From: Tupaia tana
Lineage: Eukaryota > Chordata > Mammalia > Scandentia > Tupaiidae
Assembly (NCBI GenBank): GCA_026018925.1
Contig: JAKSZU010000003.1
Coordinates: 4,353,867-4,417,866 of the forward strand
DNA length: 64,000 bases
Direction: 5' to 3'
The notes beneath the pieces are model-generated. The model saw nothing but the letters and a program-made list of their open reading frames with translations, was not told the DNA's origin and ran no database searches. A program made the translations under genes and the position numbers. How positions within the stretch are numbered: position 1 is the stretch's first letter; each line of letters starts with the position of its first letter. Positions 1 to 12,489 of this stretch are shown one piece after another.

Positions 1-221
1 ATTTTTGTTGCTGCTGTTTGATTTATCTATTTCTATGTGTTTTAAAAGGAAGAGAAAATGTCCTGAATCTGCTCATCTGCCATATTGACCTGATGTCACT
101 CTGATTAACTCTGAGCACCATACTATTACCAATAGAGAGCAGATTCTTTGGCTATGGAACACACCAAATGGTTAATTCTTTATTAGAATAAGGGTAGTAA
201 GTGATATCTGAACAATATTCT

Positions 222-1472
222 TTATTATTATTATTTTATTATTTATGCAATCAATCTCTATACATCATTTAGATTGTAAAGAGACTTTACCCAGCATGAT
301 ACACACTTCGGTCCAGCCAAGTTGAGAATACTATACACATCATCATCAACAGATAATAAACCATATCTGTGTCCCACAAATGTCTTACCTCTCTATTTTT
401 TCCCCAAATTTCCTTTCCTATGCTCTTCCCCTCCCACACTCTCCTCCCACTTTGTCGCTAGTGTCCATAACAATTTTCAATGCTTTTAAGTCCTCCAGTC
501 TTTCAGTCTCTTTCACAGAGTGTAGAAAGTCCGTATATGTTGAGTGGAGACATATAATGTCTCCCTTTCATAGCCTGACTTGCTTCACTCAGCAACAAAT
601 CTTCCATATTCATCTACTTTCTACAAAATTCCAGGGCCTTGATCTTTTTTTATGGCTGAATAGTATTCCATTGAGTATATGTGCCACACTTTCTTAATCC
701 ATTCATCTGTTTGTGGACATTTGGGTTGTTCTATGTCTTAGTAATCGTGAATAATGTCGCAATAAATATAGTTGTTCAAGCGTTTTTCCAACTGAGCATT
801 CTCCTGTCCTTTGGGCAGACACCCAGGGGTGGAATTTCTGGGTCACATGATAGTTCTATTTGGAGGTCTTCGAGTAACCTCCATATTGTTCTCCACACTG
901 GCTGGACCAATTTATATTTCCACCAACAATGTAAGTGTTTCCCTTTCACCACATCCCCTCCGGCACTTATCATTTTTTGTTTTTTTTAATCTTTGCCATT
1001 CTGACTGGGGCTAGGTGATATCTCATTGTAGTTTTGATCTGCATCTCCCTTGTGATGAGAGCTGTTGAGTATTTTTTTCATATGCTTTTTGGCTGTTTGT
1101 ATATCTTTCTTAGAGGGTTGTTTATTCAGCTCATGTTCCCATCTTTTAATTGGGTTAATCATTTTCTTTCAGGTAAGCCACTTAAGTTCCCTGTGTATTC
1201 TGGTTATCAGTCCCTTATCTGAGGCACTGTTAACAAAAATTCTCTCCCATTTTGAGGGTTGTCAATTCACACTAATTACTATGTCCTTCACTGTGCAAAA
1301 ACTTCTTAATCTGATGTAATTCCACTTGTCTATTTTGGGGATTATTGCCTGTGTTTTGGGGGGGGGGGTCTTGCTTAAGATTAGTCTTTGCCTACCCCAA
1401 TGTTTCCCAGAGTTTCCCCAGCGTTTTCCACCAATAGTTTTATAGTTTGTGGTCTTAGGTTTAGATCATGGC
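222..1472 (-). mobile_element. L1 LINE, 5'-truncated 3' end
   Basis: An AT-rich tail at the left edge is followed by the 3' UTR motif shared by the young L1s here (cattaYccagcatga-type on this strand), then by the C-terminal part of ORF2 read leftwards. Complement-strand translation around 1010-1320 matches the L1 ORF2 end with stops. The copy is flanked by a 13-bp near-identical duplication, 209-221 and 1473-1485 (tgaaYaatattct), so it inserted already 5'-truncated. No EN or RT domain remains. Confidence 0.85.
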
Positions 1473-1485
1473 TGAATAATATTCT

Positions 1486-1927
1486 AATTAACATAATGGG
1501 TTTAACTAATGGACTTCAAAACTTTATCTGAAAAAATTTCTTGTCAATTGTTACTTCTCTAGCCTCATTTGCTAACATTTACATCCAATGCAATTCAAGA
1601 AACAGTTATTGAGATAATTTGGTAATTGTCTGTTGAGCTCTAAAAATGAACCAAATATATTGTGGTGGTGCTTACCACATATGGGTTTTGAGTTAGTACA
1701 GAAATAATTAAACTCCTAAACAGAATATATTAAGTACTCAAAGCAAGATACTAAAAGTTGTATAAAGACAGAAACAGTGTTTCTGACTGAGGAGCTAGTC
1801 AAAACTTCATGGAAGATGGCAAGCAACCTTGCATGCTGTTTGGACTGTAACTCTAGGAGGAGTTGGACTGAAGGTCAAATTTTACTGATAAATTATATTA
1901 ATTTTTTTATGAAAACAAATAAAATTT
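1486..1927. other. AT-rich non-coding stretch, possible L2 remnant
   Basis: No gene is visible. The part from about 1740 to 1880, with a run reading 'cttcatggaagatggcaagc', weakly resembles the reverse complement of an L2 LINE, but the match is too poor to delimit. Confidence 0.35.
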
Positions 1928-2090
1928 AACCAGCAGTTAGCGTAAATGTCGCTGGACTCCCACGTAGTCGACCACGGTTCGCGTCTCGGACCCGGTGGCT
2001 TACAACTCACGAAGATCCCGAGATATTGCGGGACCATAGATGTCTCTCTCTGTCTGTCTGGCCAGCGCACGCGCCCTATAGCGTTGCCAA
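1928..2090 (+). mobile_element. Family-A tRNA SINE, internally deleted
   Basis: It begins accagcagttagcgtaa and keeps the B-box-like GGTTCGCGTC and the 3' end CGCGCCCTATAGC. It has lost most of the body between the tRNA-like head and the pyrimidine-rich segment. Low divergence in the retained parts suggests a young copy with internal deletions. No clear target duplication was found. Confidence 0.85.
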
Positions 2091-2189
2091 AAACTGTTGA
2101 AGGAGATATTCGGGAATAGAGACTAGGTTGGTTTGACAAGAGCAAAAAACCTTCAATAAAAAACAAAATAATCACCAAAAAAGACAGGT

Positions 2190-2530
2190 GAGATTAGGTC
2201 AGGCTAAAAAGCTCCTGCACAGCAAAGGAAACAATAATCAGAGTGAAGAGATAAACAGCATAATGGGAGGAAATATTTGGAAACTATGCTTCTGATAAAG
2301 GACTGATAATCATAATATACAGGGAACTCAGGCAGCTTATTACCCCCACCAAAAAAGAAAAGCCAATTTAAAAATGAACAAATGAGCTGAACAGCCAATT
2401 CTTCAAGGATGGCTAAAAGGCATATGAAAAAATGTTCAACATCCCTTACCCTAAGGAATATGTAGATCAAAACAACAATGAGCTACTACTTTACTCCAAT
2501 CAGAATGGCTACAATCAAAAAAGAAGAAGA
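2190..2530 (+). mobile_element. L1 fragment, ORF2 C-terminal region
   Basis: The segment translates with stops into the L1 ORF2 C-terminal region (KSSCTAKETI, then a block ending NQNGYNQKR, matching the family's MRYHLTPVRM region). It lies upstream of an L1 that restarts in the endonuclease domain, so it is a separate fragment or the product of a rearrangement. It is truncated at both ends. Confidence 0.75.
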
Positions 2531-2695
2531 GGAGGAGGAGGAGGAATGAAAGAAAAAAAAGAGAGGATGACAAGTGCACCTCTATCCCTCAGTCCCCAAT
2601 CTCGTTCACTCTTGCATGGTGGGTAGGAGATAATTATATGTTATTTGGTCAACAAAAGTGAAAGCATAATTTCTATTATGTGAGGCATTTTTGCA
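2531..2695. repeat. GGA-rich simple sequence and short spacer
   Basis: A purine-rich (gag/gga)n tract near 2522-2570 is followed by unassigned AT-rich spacer before the next L1. Confidence 0.6.
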
Positions 2696-3475
2696 GTTAA
2701 AAAGGGTCAACATCCCACTGCCTCCTCTGGACAAACCAGGTAGACAAAAGAGAAAGAGAGAAATACAGGATCTAAACAGTACTATAAATCAAATAGACTT
2801 GAAATACATCTATAGACTATTTCACCCAACAACCACAAAATACACACCCCACATGAAAGGTTTTCATAGATCAACTACATAATAGAGCACAAAATAAGCA
2901 CAAAATGATAACAAACACATGAATTTTCATAACTTTTTGGACATAGCAAAAGCAATCATACGAAAGAAGTTCATAACAATTAATTGCTCACAAGAAAAAA
3001 AAAAAACAGAAAGGTAGAAAATAGACAACCTAACAACACATCCCATGGAACTGGAAAAAAATATAAAAGAAAAAGAAACAATAAAGATTAAAGCAGAAAT
3101 AACTGAAACAGAAAATAAAAGAACTATATAGAAAATAAAAAAAACAGAAGTTGGTTCTTTGAGAATATAAAACTGACACACTGTTAGCTAGACTAATCAA
3201 GAAAGGAACCAGATTAATCAAATCAGCAATGAAACAGTCAACATTACAAGAGATATAACAAATACAAAAGATCATGAGAGAATACTATAAATGAGTATAC
3301 ACTAGTAAATAAAAAACTTAGATGAGATGGACATATTTCTGGACATATATAGTTTACCACGATTAAGCCAGGAAGAAATGGAAAGCCTGAATAGACCAAT
3401 GACAAGCAATGAGATTGAATCAGCAGTAACTAATCCCCCAGCAAAGAAAAGTCTAGTTTCTGATGGCTTCACTTT

Positions 3476-3750
3476 TTTTTTTTTTTTTTTTTTTTTTTGA
3501 GAGGTTTTTGCTATAGGGCGTGTGTGCTCGCCAGGCAGACAGAGAGAGACAGAGAGATAGAAAGCCAGAAATCATCCCCCAGGGGGGATGGTCATGCCGC
3601 AATCCCTTCTCCTCCATTCTCCTCTCGGGATCTTGGGCACGCACACACACGCGCCCGGCATGAGTTTTAAGCCACCGGGTCCGGGACGCGAACCGCGGTC
3701 GACTATGTGGGAGTCCAGCGACATAGCCATTACGCTAACTGCTGGTTCCC
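3476..3750 (-). mobile_element. Family-A tRNA SINE
   Basis: A full-length copy on the complement: poly(T) at 3473-3497, then gagaggtttttgctatagggcg, then the body, ending ctaactgctggt. Perfect target duplication tgatggcttcactttt at 3461-3476 and 3751-3766, located inside the RT region of the host L1, so the pre-insertion reading (DGFTFE) is recovered across the site. The long A-tail and low divergence mark it as recent. Confidence 0.95.
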
Positions 3751-5870
3751 TGATGGCTTCACTTTTGAACTCTACAAAACTTTTAAAGAAAAACTAACCC
3801 CAATTCTTCTCAAACTATTTCTAAAGATCCAAAAGGAAAGAACCCTCCCAAATTTTTTCTACAAAGCCTCCATCACCCTGATCCCCCCCAAAAGAAAACT
3901 ACAGACCAAGATCCCTGATAAACACAGATGTAAAATTCTAAAAAAAGATACAAGCAAATCATATCCAACAATATACTAAAAAAATTATATACCATAATCA
4001 GGTAGGCTTTATTCCAAGATGAACTACTCTTGAGTGGTTCAACATATGCAAAACAATAAATGTAATATATAACATTAACAGAAGGGAATATAAAACCATA
4101 AGATCATATTAATCAATGCAGAAAAAATTTGATAAAATATAACATCCCTTCATGATCAAGACTCTCAGCAAAATTCGCATATAAGGGACATTTCTCAACA
4201 CAATAAAAAGCCATTTATAAAAATATATATATAGCTAACATCATACTGTATGAGGAAAAGCTGAAAGCTTTCCACTCAAAAGTGGAACAAGACAAGGTTG
4301 CCCACTTTCCCCATGCCTGTTCAACACCATACTGGAATTCCTAGCTAATAAAATCAGACCAGAGAGCAAAATAAAATCAAAGGCATTCAAAATAGGAAAA
4401 GAAGAAGTAAAAGTATCTCTATTTTCAGATGACATTATACACATAGAAAAATCTAAAAGAATAAAACAAATCATCCTGGAAGTAATAAATGAATACAGGA
4501 AAGTGGCAGAATACAAAATCAACATACAGAAGTCTACAGCATTTTTATACACCAACAATGAACAGATCAAGGTAGAATCGAAAAAAGCAATCCCATTTAC
4601 AATAGCCATCAAAAAAAGAAAAATGTCTAGGAATAAACCTGAACAAAGAAATAAAAGACCTTTACAATGAAAACCTAAAAAAAATAAAATAAAAAAAGGA
4701 AGTAGATACACAAAAGTAGAAAGACATCCCATAATCCTGTTGAACCATTAATATAGTCAAAGTCAATCCTATCCAAATTAATTTACAAATTTAATGCAAT
4801 TGTGATCAAATTACCAAAAATATTCTTCACAGAAATAGAAAAAAACAATAATAAATTTGACTGGGATCATACAAGATCCCATACTGCCAAAACAATACTG
4901 TGCAAAAAGGTCAAGTAGGAGGCATCTGACTTCCTGACCTCAAAATATTACAAATCTGTGATAATCAAAATAGCATGATACTGGGGGGGGGGAATAAAAA
5001 ACAGGCATGTAGACCAATGGAACAGAATAGAGAACTCAGAAACAAACCCCAAAATATGCAACCAACTGATCTTTGCAAAAGAGAACAAGACAACCCAGTG
5101 GGGAAAAGAAATCTCTTCAGCAAATAATGCTGAAAAAACGGAATATCTACCTGCAAAAAAAGAAGAAGGAAAAAAATTAAACTAGACCCCTATCACTCAC
5201 ATTAACAAAATCATCTCAAAATGGATCAAAGATATAAATGTAAAACCTCGAACTATAAAACTACTGGTGAAAAACACAGGGGAAACTCTCGGAGACATCA
5301 GAGTAGGCAAAGATTTCTTAAATAAGACCCCCAAAGCACAGGCAATATTTCCAAAAATAGACCAGTGGAACTACATTAGACTAAAAAGCTTCTGCACAGC
5401 AAAAGAAACAATACTTAGTGAAGGGACAACCATCGGAATGGGAGAAAATATTTGCAGCTAAGGGACTTATCCCCAGAATATACAGGGAACTCACACAGCT
5501 TGCCTGCAAAAACATAAACAATCCAATTTAAATATGGCACATGAGCTGAACAGACAAATGACCAAAAAACATTTTAAAATGTTCAATGTCTCTTATCGTT
5601 AGGAAAACCAAAGCCACAATGAGATACCACTTAAACCCAATGAGAATGGCCAAGATTAAAAAAATAAAGAATGACCAGTGCTGGCAAGGCTATGGTAAAA
5701 TGGAAACCCTCCGCCCTCTTGGTGGGAATGTAAATTTAGTACAAACACTATGGAGAGCAATATGCAAGTTCTCCAAAAAAAAACTATAAATAGAACTACC
5801 ATATAACCCAGTAAATACACTCCTGGGTATTTACCCAAAGTATAGGAAAGCAGTCAGAAAAATGCTTGCA

Positions 5871-6130
5871 GGGACCAGCAGTTAGCGTAATGGCTATGTC
5901 GCAGGACTCCCACTTAGTCGACCACGGTTCATGTCCCGGACCCAGTGGCTTAAAACTCACACCAGGCGCATGTGTGTGCGTGCCCAAGATCCCGAGAGGA
6001 GAATGGAGGAGAAGGGATTGCGGCGTGACCATCCCCCCTGGGGGGTGATTTCTCGCTTTCTGTCTCTCTGTCTCTCTCTGTCTGGTGAGCACACGCGCCC
6101 TATAGCAAAAACCTCTTAAAAAAAGAAAAA
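5871..6130 (+). mobile_element. Family-A tRNA SINE
   Basis: A full-length copy with tRNA-like A box (TAGCGTAATGG) and B box (GGTTCatGTCC), the CCCTATAGC end and a short A-rich tail. The target duplication gaaaaaYRcttgca flanks it (about 5857-5870 and 6131-6144) inside the L1 ORF2 C-terminal region. Confidence 0.93.
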
Positions 6131-6660
6131 GAAAAACACTTGCACATCCAGGTTTATTGCAGCATTATTCAAATTGCTAAGACAAGAATCATCCCAAATA
6201 CCCAGAACAGATGACTATATTGAAAAAATGTGACATATATCACTATGAAATAGTACTCAGCCATTGAAACAGAGAGAGAGAGAGACTGACATTTGATACA
6301 AAGTGGATGAATATGGAAATTTCATGCTAAGCAAAGCAAGTCAGACTATGAAAGACAGACATTGCATGTCCTCACTTGGATATACTGAATGTCTGCACTC
6401 TGTGGCAAAAACAGAAAGATGGGAAAGCACCATAGCAAGAAGGCAACCGTAAATACCAAATACAGTATAGGAGGAGGAGGTAACAGGGTCAGAGGGAAGG
6501 GATCACAGGGGGGAAAAACATTTAACAGATGATTGAAAAATAATGTATATGGTAATACCTTTGACTTGATTGATATGCACTGCATTTATGCTGGGGAAAA
6601 TTATTTTGTACACTCTAAAGATGTAGAGTGATTGGATGTAAATTTTTTAAATGTAAAAAG

Positions 6661-7330
6661 GTAAATTAATTTTTGAAAGAATATGTAATGATAAAGAACT
6701 GTGAATTTAATAAGTACATTAAATTTATAGTTTATTGATCTCCATAAAACCTTGCGTGTGTTTTTAAAACTGGATAAATATAGGCAAGACCATTACTTAA
6801 AGTAAGAATTCTGGGACCTCAGGTGGTCACTCCTCAGCCTGCGAACTGGGACTACGGCTTTAGGATATCCTTGGGCCTACGCTAAGGTTCTAAAAGCCCT
6901 GCTACCTGTCAGAGGAGTGGGCCAGTGAATACTGGCTGGAACTTCAGGCAACTGTGCGAGGTAATTTTCAAGCAGGAATCTTCCTCTTACCGTAACATTC
7001 ATCAGGTGCTGCCAGCATTTATAGCCCCTCACCTTCTCTCCGAGTCAAGGAAGAGAACATGAAAAGTTGATGGACGATAACTGGACATTACTTGGGGGAT
7101 GTACAAGCAGGGAGGTGGGAAAAAGAAGGTGGAGTGGGAGGCGAGTCTTTTGGGGGAGCCCTTCTTGGCCCCCTCCCCAGTTACAGGGTGAGGCAGCAGG
7201 TGCAACTCTCCTCTCCTTTATTTCTCAATCTGCTACTGCTCTAGATAACTCTTCCCCATCCTCTCTTCTCCCACTAAACACTCATGCACAGGCATATGCA
7301 TGCATGCACGCACACACACACTACTGACCC
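6661..7330. other. Non-coding, no repeat recognised
   Basis: No convincing gene. It has short open frames and a (ca)n-rich patch ending near 7321. Composition shifts from AT-rich to mixed after 6800. A possible old LTR-like stretch at 6810-7060 could not be assigned. Confidence 0.4.
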
Positions 7331-7354
7331 TGGAAATGCTGGGGTGGTGTGTAG

Positions 7355-7500
7355 TAAAAACCAACTAATTATAGTCACAAGCTACTTATCATTCACACCT
7401 AATTACCAAGTAGTATAATAGCCATGGTGCGTGTAATTAATTACATTTAGATTAGCTTTATTGTGAGTTTTATTTAATATCAATATTGAGCTCGATTCTG
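7355..7500. promoter_or_regulatory. Candidate conserved element with homeodomain sites
   Basis: CTAATTA occurs at 7365-7371 and 7399-7405, and a perfect 12-bp palindrome GTAATTAATTAC lies at 7433-7444, followed by GATTAG. TAAT cores are the standard binding core of homeodomain factors. The stretch carries no recognisable repeat, in a window where most AT-rich DNA is L1. Enhancer function is inference from motif clustering only. Confidence 0.3.
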
Positions 7501-7914
7501 CGAACTCAGCCGTTGCTATCTGGATGCTGTGGCTCCTAGAAGGGGAATGAAGGGCTAAAACACCGGCAGCCACATGCAAAAGACCTGCCAGGAACAAGAG
7601 CAGCCAAGCTGTGTTTAACTGACAGAGACAAAGGGCTGAGGGCTGATCTGGAGCTCGGAGCAAAGCCAGGTTGACACAGAAACAGAGAAGGGACAGGGTT
7701 CAGGACCGAGCATGCCAAGGGAAAGAGTCGGAGCACATGCAAGTGGAAGCTGAGTCCTCATCAGGTGAATACCGGGAGGGCACCTGGACAGAGGTGAGCA
7801 CTTAAGAAACCAAAGATCTAACCAGACCCGTGGGACAAATCTGGCATGTTGAGAAGGTTTGGACACGGCAGGTAAGCTCTTCAGTGACCAGAGCTAGAGG
7901 AAATACACGCAGCT

Positions 7915-8375
7915 CCTCAGCAGCATTATCCACAATAGCCAGGTCAGGACAACCTTGGTGTCCATCAGTGGGTGAATGGGTGAACAAAATGTGGTTTGTT
8001 CATGCAATGGAACACTACTCAGCCCTGAAAAGGGAGGAAATTCGGATACATGCTACAACATTGAGGACGTTATGTTCAGTGAAATCAGACAGACAGAAAG
8101 GACAGATACTGCAGCATTTCACCTATATGAGATTCCCAGACCTAATCAAATTGGTAGATAGAAAGTAGAATGGTGGTTCCCAGGGGTGGGGAGAAGGAGT
8201 GCAGAGCTGCTGCTCAACAGAAGCTGGCCTTCAGTGCTGCAGGAAGACAGCCCCCAGGTGGGTGGCGGTAACGGCTGCACACAGCGTGAGCTACTTAACA
8301 CAACTGAACTGACACTTAAAGGTGGCTCAGACGGTCATTTTTATGTTACCACAGTAATAAAAAAATAATTAAAAA
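7915..8375 (+). mobile_element. Old L1M 3' end
   Basis: The segment matches the mammal-wide L1M 3' region: a relic of 'GWVNKMWFVHAMEHYSALKR' from ORF2, then 'agaatggtggttcccaggggtgggg', then the terminal block ending accacagtaataaaaaaa. It is heavily diverged and much older than the L1s at 2.7 kb and 34 kb. Confidence 0.8.
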
Positions 8376-8382
8376 CAAAATC

Positions 8383-8610
8383 TGGGGCCAGGACTCACAG
8401 CGGAGTGGTGAAGGAGCTGGATCCCACAGGCCCCATGGTGGTTCCAGTCCTAGCCTGAGGCTTGGAAAACATGCCAGGCACATATGTGTGTGCCCCAAAT
8501 CCCAACGGGATGGAAAACCAGGAGGCCTGGGGCATCCGTGTCCCATCAGGTGCTTTCTCCCACCTGCCCCCTCCTCTCTGGCAAGCACCTGTGTCCTAGC
8601 AAGAGCCAGT
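8383..8610 (+). mobile_element. Old tRNA SINE, diverged subfamily
   Basis: The head 'ggggccaggactcacagcgg', a B-box-like relic 'ggttccagtcc', the middle 'gcacatatgtgtgtgccccaaatcc' and the 3' end 'ctggcaagcacctgtgtcct' align in order with family A but with many changes. It is an older sister subfamily, joined to the tail of the preceding L1M. Confidence 0.7.
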
Positions 8611-8909
8611 CCGCTCAGAGCTGCTCATTGAGCCATTCAGAGTAAGCGGAGACGGCGCCAGGGCGCTCTCCCCACCTGCAGATAAATGTGGCTTCGTTCT
8701 CCGCCAGTCCTTCCCCGGCTTCTGTTCCAGTTCTAGCCAGCATCCTGGTAATGCAGGAGTGCACAGGAGAGACAGCAAGCCAGAATTCAGTTGCTTGGGA
8801 AAGGGTAAACTATAATAAAATGTTGCCCAAAAAAAAGGACTCAGTTTAGCCCACGGAAAATGTCTTTGGACATTTATCTCAAAAAAATTCTTTTAAAAAA
8901 GGAAGATCA

Positions 8910-9195
8910 TTGGGTCAGCCTGGTGGAGTGCAATGGTGAAGCCCTATACTTTGGGAACCAGACCCCACGCAGATGACCATGGTTCGAATCCTGGTCCCAG
9001 CAGTTTGAAAAACACACAGGGCCACGTGCTGCGTGCAGCACTCAAAATCCTGGCAAGATGGAGAAACAGTCCGAGGAAGGACTGTGGGGTGACGACTCCA
9101 ACTTAGGGTGCCTTCTCTCTCTCTCCCTCTCTCTCCTTCACTCTTTCTCTCTTACTGGCAAGCACAGGTGCATTCTTGAATTTTTTTTTTAATCT
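8910..9195 (+). mobile_element. Old tRNA SINE, diverged subfamily
   Basis: Head 'tgggtcagcctggtggagtg', a good B box 'ggttcgaatcc' near 8982, a pyrimidine-rich stretch (tctctctctccc) at 9114-9155 and the end 'actggcaagcacaggtgc' plus a T-rich rather than A-rich end. Same order of parts as family A, with high divergence. Confidence 0.75.
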
Positions 9196-10600
9196 ACCAT
9201 TTACTATCCTGAACTACTTCAGTTTATTAACAAATTGAATTGTTATAAAAGCTTGGACATCAGGAGTTCTTAGCGTTAATGCCCTGGTACCTTTGTGTAT
9301 GTGGTCTAGTTTGGCACCCAGAGAAGCTCAGTCACAGAGGTGGAAGCGTGGAAGTCAGGCTGAACGAACCGCACCAGGCTGGCGCCGCCTGCACCTCCCA
9401 CAGGTGTCCTCAGTGACGAGAGTGCCATCCCGCACGGCGCAGCCAGCACCCGGCCTGCTTAGCCTGACCCGTGTGTCTCTGCCTTGCCTCGGCAGCTGAC
9501 ACGTGGGTTTAGGTGGCAAGGCGTTTGAGTGATTAATCATCCCAGCACACCTCTTGATCACATTTTAATAAAATCATAAATCAACACCTGACAGTGAGCT
9601 AAGTCCCCAGAAGCCACAGGGAGCAGCACAGGAACACGTGCTGGGTAAGGAGGCCGTCAGGGTGGCCAGGATATCCAGGCATGGGCGTGGCAGACGAGGC
9701 CTGGGGTCCACAGGGACATGAACTGTCCCTGAGCCCTGGGCTTCTCTGGAGCACTCCAGCTCTACCTGGGGTGGGAGCCTGAGCCCAGGGTTATAACCAG
9801 CCCCAGGCACCTGCACAGCCACCGGTAATGAACGCCAGAAGCCTTGCACCCTGCATGATAAATATCCGCGGCCCCAAGTTCCCAGTGACCTTCCCTGCCC
9901 AGCCACTCACCCCCGGCAGGGACCCAGCAGACCTCGCCACCACCCAGCAGCTAACGATTGGTCCCTGGCCCAGGAACAGCCCCAAGAGCCAGCTTTCCTG
10001 CTCTGGGGAGCCCTTTCTGATGCCCGAGTGACCAGCTTTCCTGAGAGTGAAATGTTTTCCTTATCACCCCAGCCTTTCTGCTTAATTTATATCATGCAAA
10101 TGAAAGCAGATGAGCGTAAAAAGATGCTGACTGAGACAAAAACAAGTTAATTCTGTACAGGAATTTTCTAGCCACATCTTAGAAAAGTCCGTTTATGGGG
10201 TCTGGAAATAGACATGAACTCACCATCTTCTCCTAAAATTCCCTTTATGGCTGCACCCAGTGGTGTGCTGGTGAATGTTCAGCAACAGGCTCTCAAAAAC
10301 AGAGACGTCTCAATTCCCTTGGTCCAGGCCCACCCCCTTTCAACGTGCCAAGAAAGCTCAAAGCTGCTGGGAGAAGTGCTGCTTGCTCCAGCCAACACCT
10401 GGGATAGACAGCACCTGAACCTGCTCTCGCTCAGAGCAGCGGCCTCAGGGCACTTGCAGTGCAATCTCTTCTCTCTCCCTGTCACATGTACCCTCCCGTC
10501 ACTCAGCACGTCTTCCCAGGGACTGGAGGCCTCTCTGTGATGTCAGCATTCAGACACTACCTCCACGCTCCCTCCAAACCAGCCCCCGTGGGCACCTTGC
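9196..10600. other. Unique non-coding DNA
   Basis: No exon, RNA gene or clear repeat. Moderately GC-rich at 9300-10000. Open frames of up to about 110 codons exist on both strands but overlap each other, show no recognisable domain and lack a splice context, so I treat them as chance. Confidence 0.5.
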
Positions 10601-10779
10601 TCTAACTCTGAGGAGTCCGCTTCTCCAGACAAGCACCAGTTAGGCTCAGTCTCTGCTGGAGCGGAAGCTCACTCATTCCACTCCCTTAGAACGTCCAAGC
10701 GGAACTCGGCCCACACTCCAGTGTCCTCCTCACAGCTATGGTCATCCCTGAGCAAAGTCCCTTCTTGCCAATGAGCCAG

Positions 10780-10925
10780 CACCCAGCTTTATCTTGGCAG
10801 AATGACTCCTTTCTGAAGACCCCACGCCCGTTACAATTCTCGTTTTGTGATTCCTTCTGTCTCCCAATACTGCCCTTACGTAGTGCCCAGCACATAGGAG
10901 GCTCTGCAGGAAGTTCTTCTGAATG
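10780..10925 (+). mobile_element. L2 LINE 3' fragment
   Basis: The block 'tagtgcccagcacatagg' followed by 'ggaagttcttctgaatgac' matches the conserved L2 3' end (GTGCCTGGCACATAGTAGG...TTGAATGA). It is diverged and its left limit is uncertain. Confidence 0.55.
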
Positions 10926-11189
10926 ACAGGTTCTCATGTCATCCAGAGCCCACAGGCCAAGAAAGTCAGGTGAAGCTGCAGCGCCTGCTCCCACCACCTC
11001 CACGGCCTTCTGTCCCCCACTGGGCCCCGCAGACCAGGCAGTGCCCAATGGCGACCTGCAGCAGTGAGTGTCGGTCCGGATTGATCCAGGCACCTGCCGG
11101 CTCAGAGCTCAGAGCGGTCACACACAGGACTGCTCCGTAATGAAGCTCCCCCGGCACTCATATCCATCACTGTCTTGGGCTGGGGCAGC

Positions 11190-11450
11190 ATTTACTACTG
11201 GGAGAATATTAAGTTAACAGGAACACATTAAGTGCTGGTGTAAATTAAAAGCCAAATCATTCTATAATCAAATAGTCATTATTCCAAAAGGAATTACTCA
11301 CTGGGAACACTTTTATCAGTATTTATTGCCCTATTATATTATAATGGGCCATTTAATAATAAAAAAATACATTATATTGATTGGAACCTAGCACTCGATT
11401 CAGACAAAATCACAGAGGTCCTGTGTATATTTTCACTCTCTCTCTCATGT
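11190..11450. promoter_or_regulatory. AT-rich unique stretch, possible conserved element
   Basis: About 230 bp of AT-rich, non-repeat sequence with balanced complexity and several TAAT and ATTA cores ('tataatcaaatagtcattatt'), ending in a tctctctc patch. It does not resemble any repeat seen here. Regulatory role is a guess. Confidence 0.2.
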
Positions 11451-12480
11451 ATGCCTCACTGCTCTACAATTTTTCGCCCTGATCTGCAGGAACAGGTAAG
11501 GACACACAGATATATCACCATCCCAGGCGGAGAATGGCATGCAGGGACTCAGTGAACCGTTTCTGAACTGGCCATTATCCTTTGCTGTACTCAAAGAAAT
11601 CATAAATGTTTCTACTCCAAGATGGCTCCTATTTGCTGAGGTTGGGAGCAGGCTGCCTCCACCTGTGGCATGGTGGGGAGGCAGAGTGTTCAGGCCACGA
11701 TGATTGTCACTAGGAGGGAATGAGCTATGGGAGTGGAGAAAGAAAACTTACTGAGGAGCTGGGAAGGAGGTGGGTAGAAAAGGGAGCAGGAGACGCAAGG
11801 ACGAAAGAGAAAATGGAAAGAGTGAAAGAAAACAAAAAAAAATAGAGGAGGAAACAGGAAACAAGATTGCTGAGTTATATTTTTCTTAAAAACTAGCTAA
11901 TGCCCTGTAAGTCAATAAAACCATAATCTTTGAGGTTATCTTTGCTACTACCCAGAACAAAATCAGTACACTTGATCAGTTTTCTGCAAGTTAGCCTCTA
12001 ATTTTACAGGGTTGTAAACCATCTGGGTTTCAATAATTGTTAGACAGACACAATCACATTCCCCAAGAAAGTCATATGACCTTCAGGTGGGCTTACCAGA
12101 AACGTTTGGGCCAGGTAGTGGCACCTCAGTGGGCCTGAACGCACATGGGGAGATGGTGGAGGCTCTCTCTCTCTCTTCCTCATGGAATTAATAAATATAC
12201 TTTAGATTCAAAAAAAGAAAATGCTTGTGCATGGTATTCAAAGATTGTGAAACCATGTTTTTGCCTATTTTCAAGTTTTAGACTATTTTTTTCCTGAAAA
12301 TCCTCCTAATAAAAAATTCCAGTGCCCTAAGTGAGTTTAACACAATGACTACTTCAACCTAGTCTCCATGTCCCTGTCCTCAGAGCGGGAATCCAGTCTC
12401 CAAGAAAGTGTCCCTTCTGTGTAGTGGAGAATTAATTTTATTCAAGAAGTCTGGCCTTCATTCCAGATCCTGGGAGGAAA
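11451..12480. other. Non-coding, mostly unassigned
   Basis: A purine-rich tract lies at about 11730-11860. At 12105-12215 a SINE-like scrap ('gggccaggtagtggcacc', then tctctctctctctcttcc and an A-rich end) may be a deleted old tRNA SINE. No gene is supported. Confidence 0.35.
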
Positions 12481-12489
12481 TCTCTAAAC

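Larger units (their letters stand above)
2696..6660 (+). mobile_element. L1 LINE, 5'-truncated, with two nested SINEs
   Basis: The element reads rightwards from within the ORF2 endonuclease domain (NIPLPPLDKPGRQ) through the linker, the reverse transcriptase ([21 protein letters not shown] around 3753-3815) and the C-terminal domain to a 3' UTR with a purine-rich tract (6440-6510) and the AT tail. The RT catalytic motif survives as FSDD at 4432-4443 (family usual FADD). Several frameshifts and stops, and a deletion after about 2880, leave it unable to encode ORF2p. SINEs at 3476-3750 and 5871-6130 interrupt it and are younger. ORF1 is absent. Confidence 0.9.

Noticed and set aside
2204-2470. 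Complement open frame with hydrophobic segments, read as a membrane protein
   Set aside because: It is antisense to L1 ORF2; such AT-rich antisense frames give many false hydrophobic proteins here (also 3030-3275, 4241-4732, 37087-37350).
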